A DNA stretch of 6,477 nt, taken from Actinomycetota bacterium. GTDB lineage: Bacteria > Actinomycetota > UBA4738 > G016210805. The stretch is taken from the NCBI GenBank assembly GCA_016210805.1, contig JACQTL010000288.1:1-6477 (forward strand), read 5' to 3'. Each line of letters opens with the position of its first letter. Positions within the stretch are counted from its first letter, which is position 1. Positions 5,195 to 6,477 of this stretch are shown one piece after another. The notes beneath the pieces were generated by a model that worked only from the letters and a program-made list of their open reading frames with translations, searched no databases and was not told where the DNA came from. A program made the translations under genes and the position numbers.

Positions 5195-6477
5195 AAAACG
5201 ACCGGGCGATGCCGACGCTCCCCGACCTCCGCCCCCGGACGCTCGCCGAGAAGCTCTGGGAGCGCCACCTCGTCCACCGGGCCGAAGGCGAGCCCGACCT
5301 GCTCTACGTCGATCTCCACCTGGTCCACGAGGTCACTTCCCCCCAGGCCTTCGAGGGCCTGCGTCTTTTGGGACGCGGCGTGCGGCGGCCAGACCTCACG
5401 GTCGCGACGATGGACCATAACGTGCCGACCGCCGTGTCTGCAGCGTCTCCGGAGGATCCGGTCTCCGCCCGCCAGATGGATGTGCTCGCCCGAAACTCCT
5501 CGGAATTCGGGGTCCAGCTGTACCCGGTCGGCCACGCGCGGCAGGGCATCGTGCACGTGATCGGACCCGAGCTCGGGCTCACCCAGCCCGGCATGCTCAT
5601 CGTCTGCGGTGACAGCCACACGTCCACTCATGGCGCGTTCGGGGCACTGGCCTTCGGCATCGGGACCAGTGAGGTCGAGCACGTTCTGGCCACCCAGACG
5701 ATCCCGCAGCCCCGTCCGAGGACCATGTCGATCACCGTGGACGGGGAGCTTCCCGCCGGCGTGTCGGCGAAGGACCTGATCCTGGGGGTCATCGCCCGGA
5801 TCGGCACCCGGGGAGGCGCCGGGCACATCGTGGAGTACCGCGGCTCGGCGGTCCGCTCCCTCTCGATGGAGGGCCGCATGACCGTGTGCAACATGTCCGT
5901 CGAGGCGGGATCCCGGGCGGGCCTGGTGGCCCCCGACGACACCACGTTCGCGTACCTGGAGGGTCGCCCACATGCCCCCCGGGGGGAGGCCTGGGACCGG
6001 GCCCTGGACGACTGGCGGACCCTGGCCACCGACCCGGGAGCCCGGTTCGACCGGGTGGTCGGGATCGACGCCCGGAGCCTCGTTCCCTACGTGAGCTGGG
6101 GCACCAACCCGGCGCAGACGGTGCCCATCGACGGGGCGGTCCCCCACCCCGACGCGTTCGACGACGCCCACGACCGGGACTCGGCGGCCCGGGCCCTCTC
6201 GTACATGGACCTGCGCCCGGGCACGCCGATGCGGGACATCTCCGTGGACGCCGTGTTCATCGGCTCCTGCACCAACGGGAGGCTCGAGGACCTCACGGTG
6301 GCCGCCGAGGTGCTGGCCGGCCGGCGGGTGCACCCGGACGTCCGCGTGCTGGTCGTGCCCGGCTCCATGGCGGTGAAGCTCCAGGCGGAGCGCGAGGGAC
6401 TCCACAGGATCTTCGAGGGCGCCGGGGCGGAGTGGCGAGGTGCCGGCTGCTCGATGTGCCTGGGGATGAACCCCGAC
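5191..6477 (+). CDS. leuC: 3-isopropylmalate dehydratase large subunit (partial, 3' end outside window)
   Basis: LeuC is the [4Fe-4S] large subunit of isopropylmalate isomerase; with LeuD it interconverts 2- and 3-isopropylmalate and also processes citramalate. The 429 residues in the window contain LVHEVTSPQAFEGLR (44-58), ATMDHNVPT (72-80), CGDSHTSTHGAFGALAFGIG (139-158), the first cluster cysteine C360 in GSCTNGR, and C420 and C423 in GCSMCLGMN, so all three cluster ligands are present. Aconitase-type LeuC proteins usually have about 465-475 residues, so some 40 C-terminal residues lie beyond the edge and leuD is expected next. Two in-frame starts are possible: ATG 5191 and ATG 5209. Neither has a clear Shine-Dalgarno. 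The conserved RTLAEK block starts at residue 16 from the first ATG, so the later start (9 residues before it) is closer to the usual N-terminus. The gene is divergent from the IclR regulator by 28 bp, the arrangement seen in actinobacteria. Confidence 0.95.
   Translation, partial: MKNDRAMPTLPDLRPRTLAEKLWERHLVHRAEGEPDLLYVDLHLVHEVTSPQAFEGLRLLGRGVRRPDLTVATMDHNVPTAVSAASPEDPVSARQMDVLARNSSEFGVQLYPVGHARQGIVHVIGPELGLTQPGMLIVCGDSHTSTHGAFGALAFGIGTSEVEHVLATQTIPQPRPRTMSITVDGELPAGVSAKDLILGVIARIGTRGGAGHIVEYRGSAVRSLSMEGRMTVCNMSVEAGSRAGLVAPDDTTFAYLEGRPHAPRGEAWDRALDDWRTLATDPGARFDRVVGIDARSLVPYVSWGTNPAQTVPIDGAVPHPDAFDDAHDRDSAARALSYMDLRPGTPMRDISVDAVFIGSCTNGRLEDLTVAAEVLAGRRVHPDVRVLVVPGSMAVKLQAEREGLHRIFEGAGAEWRGAGCSMCLGMNPD

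Noticed and set aside
5975..5986. 12-bp perfect palindrome of six C then six G inside leuC
   Set aside because: It encodes an ordinary Ala-Pro-Arg-Gly stretch in a poorly conserved LeuC segment; homopolymer runs of this kind are expected at this GC content. The frame is intact on both sides, so there is no sign of a slippage error.
5179..6405. 408-codon open frame antisense to leuC
   Set aside because: It mirrors the leuC coding frame, shows no family motif and is compositionally skewed; leuC has all catalytic and cluster residues in frame.

Overview
This window is a compact, high-GC (about 70%) block of branched-chain amino acid biosynthesis genes. In order it holds: the 3' end of ilvC, then leuA, leuB and cimA on the + strand; a convergent IclR-family regulator on the - strand; and, divergent from the regulator, the first about 430 codons of leuC, which runs off the right edge. 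There are no RNA genes, mobile elements, CRISPR arrays or long non-coding stretches. The only intergenic spaces are a 49-bp convergent gap (4352-4400) and a 28-bp divergent gap (5163-5190).

Organism: the base composition, the strongly GC-biased third positions, an actinobacterial-looking LeuB, and an NdgR/LtbR-type IclR regulator divergent from leuC all point to Actinobacteriota. The short LeuA (512 aa, the general bacterial type rather than the longer form of Streptomyces/Mycobacterium) and the ilvC-leuA-leuB-cimA order suggest a deep-branching or poorly sampled lineage. This is inference from recognition, not from a database search.

How it works together: IlvC makes the dihydroxy-acid precursors for valine and isoleucine. 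LeuA condenses acetyl-CoA with 2-oxoisovalerate to open the leucine branch. CimA condenses acetyl-CoA with pyruvate to open the threonine-independent (citramalate) route to 2-oxobutyrate and isoleucine. LeuCD (leuC here, leuD expected beyond the edge) and LeuB can then act on both the isopropylmalate and citramalate series. The four + strand genes overlap by 8, 4 and 4 nt, so they almost certainly form one translationally coupled operon whose promoter lies left of the window. A GC-rich hairpin in the convergent gap probably ends both cimA and regulator transcripts.

The most interesting non-coding feature is in the 28-bp divergent gap: a 16-bp near-perfect palindrome (5179-5194, 7 of 8 pairs) that overlaps the first possible leuC start codon and a good -10-like hexamer for the regulator gene. 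It is the best candidate operator for the IclR protein. I did not find evidence of a novel multi-gene system; the genes belong to known families.
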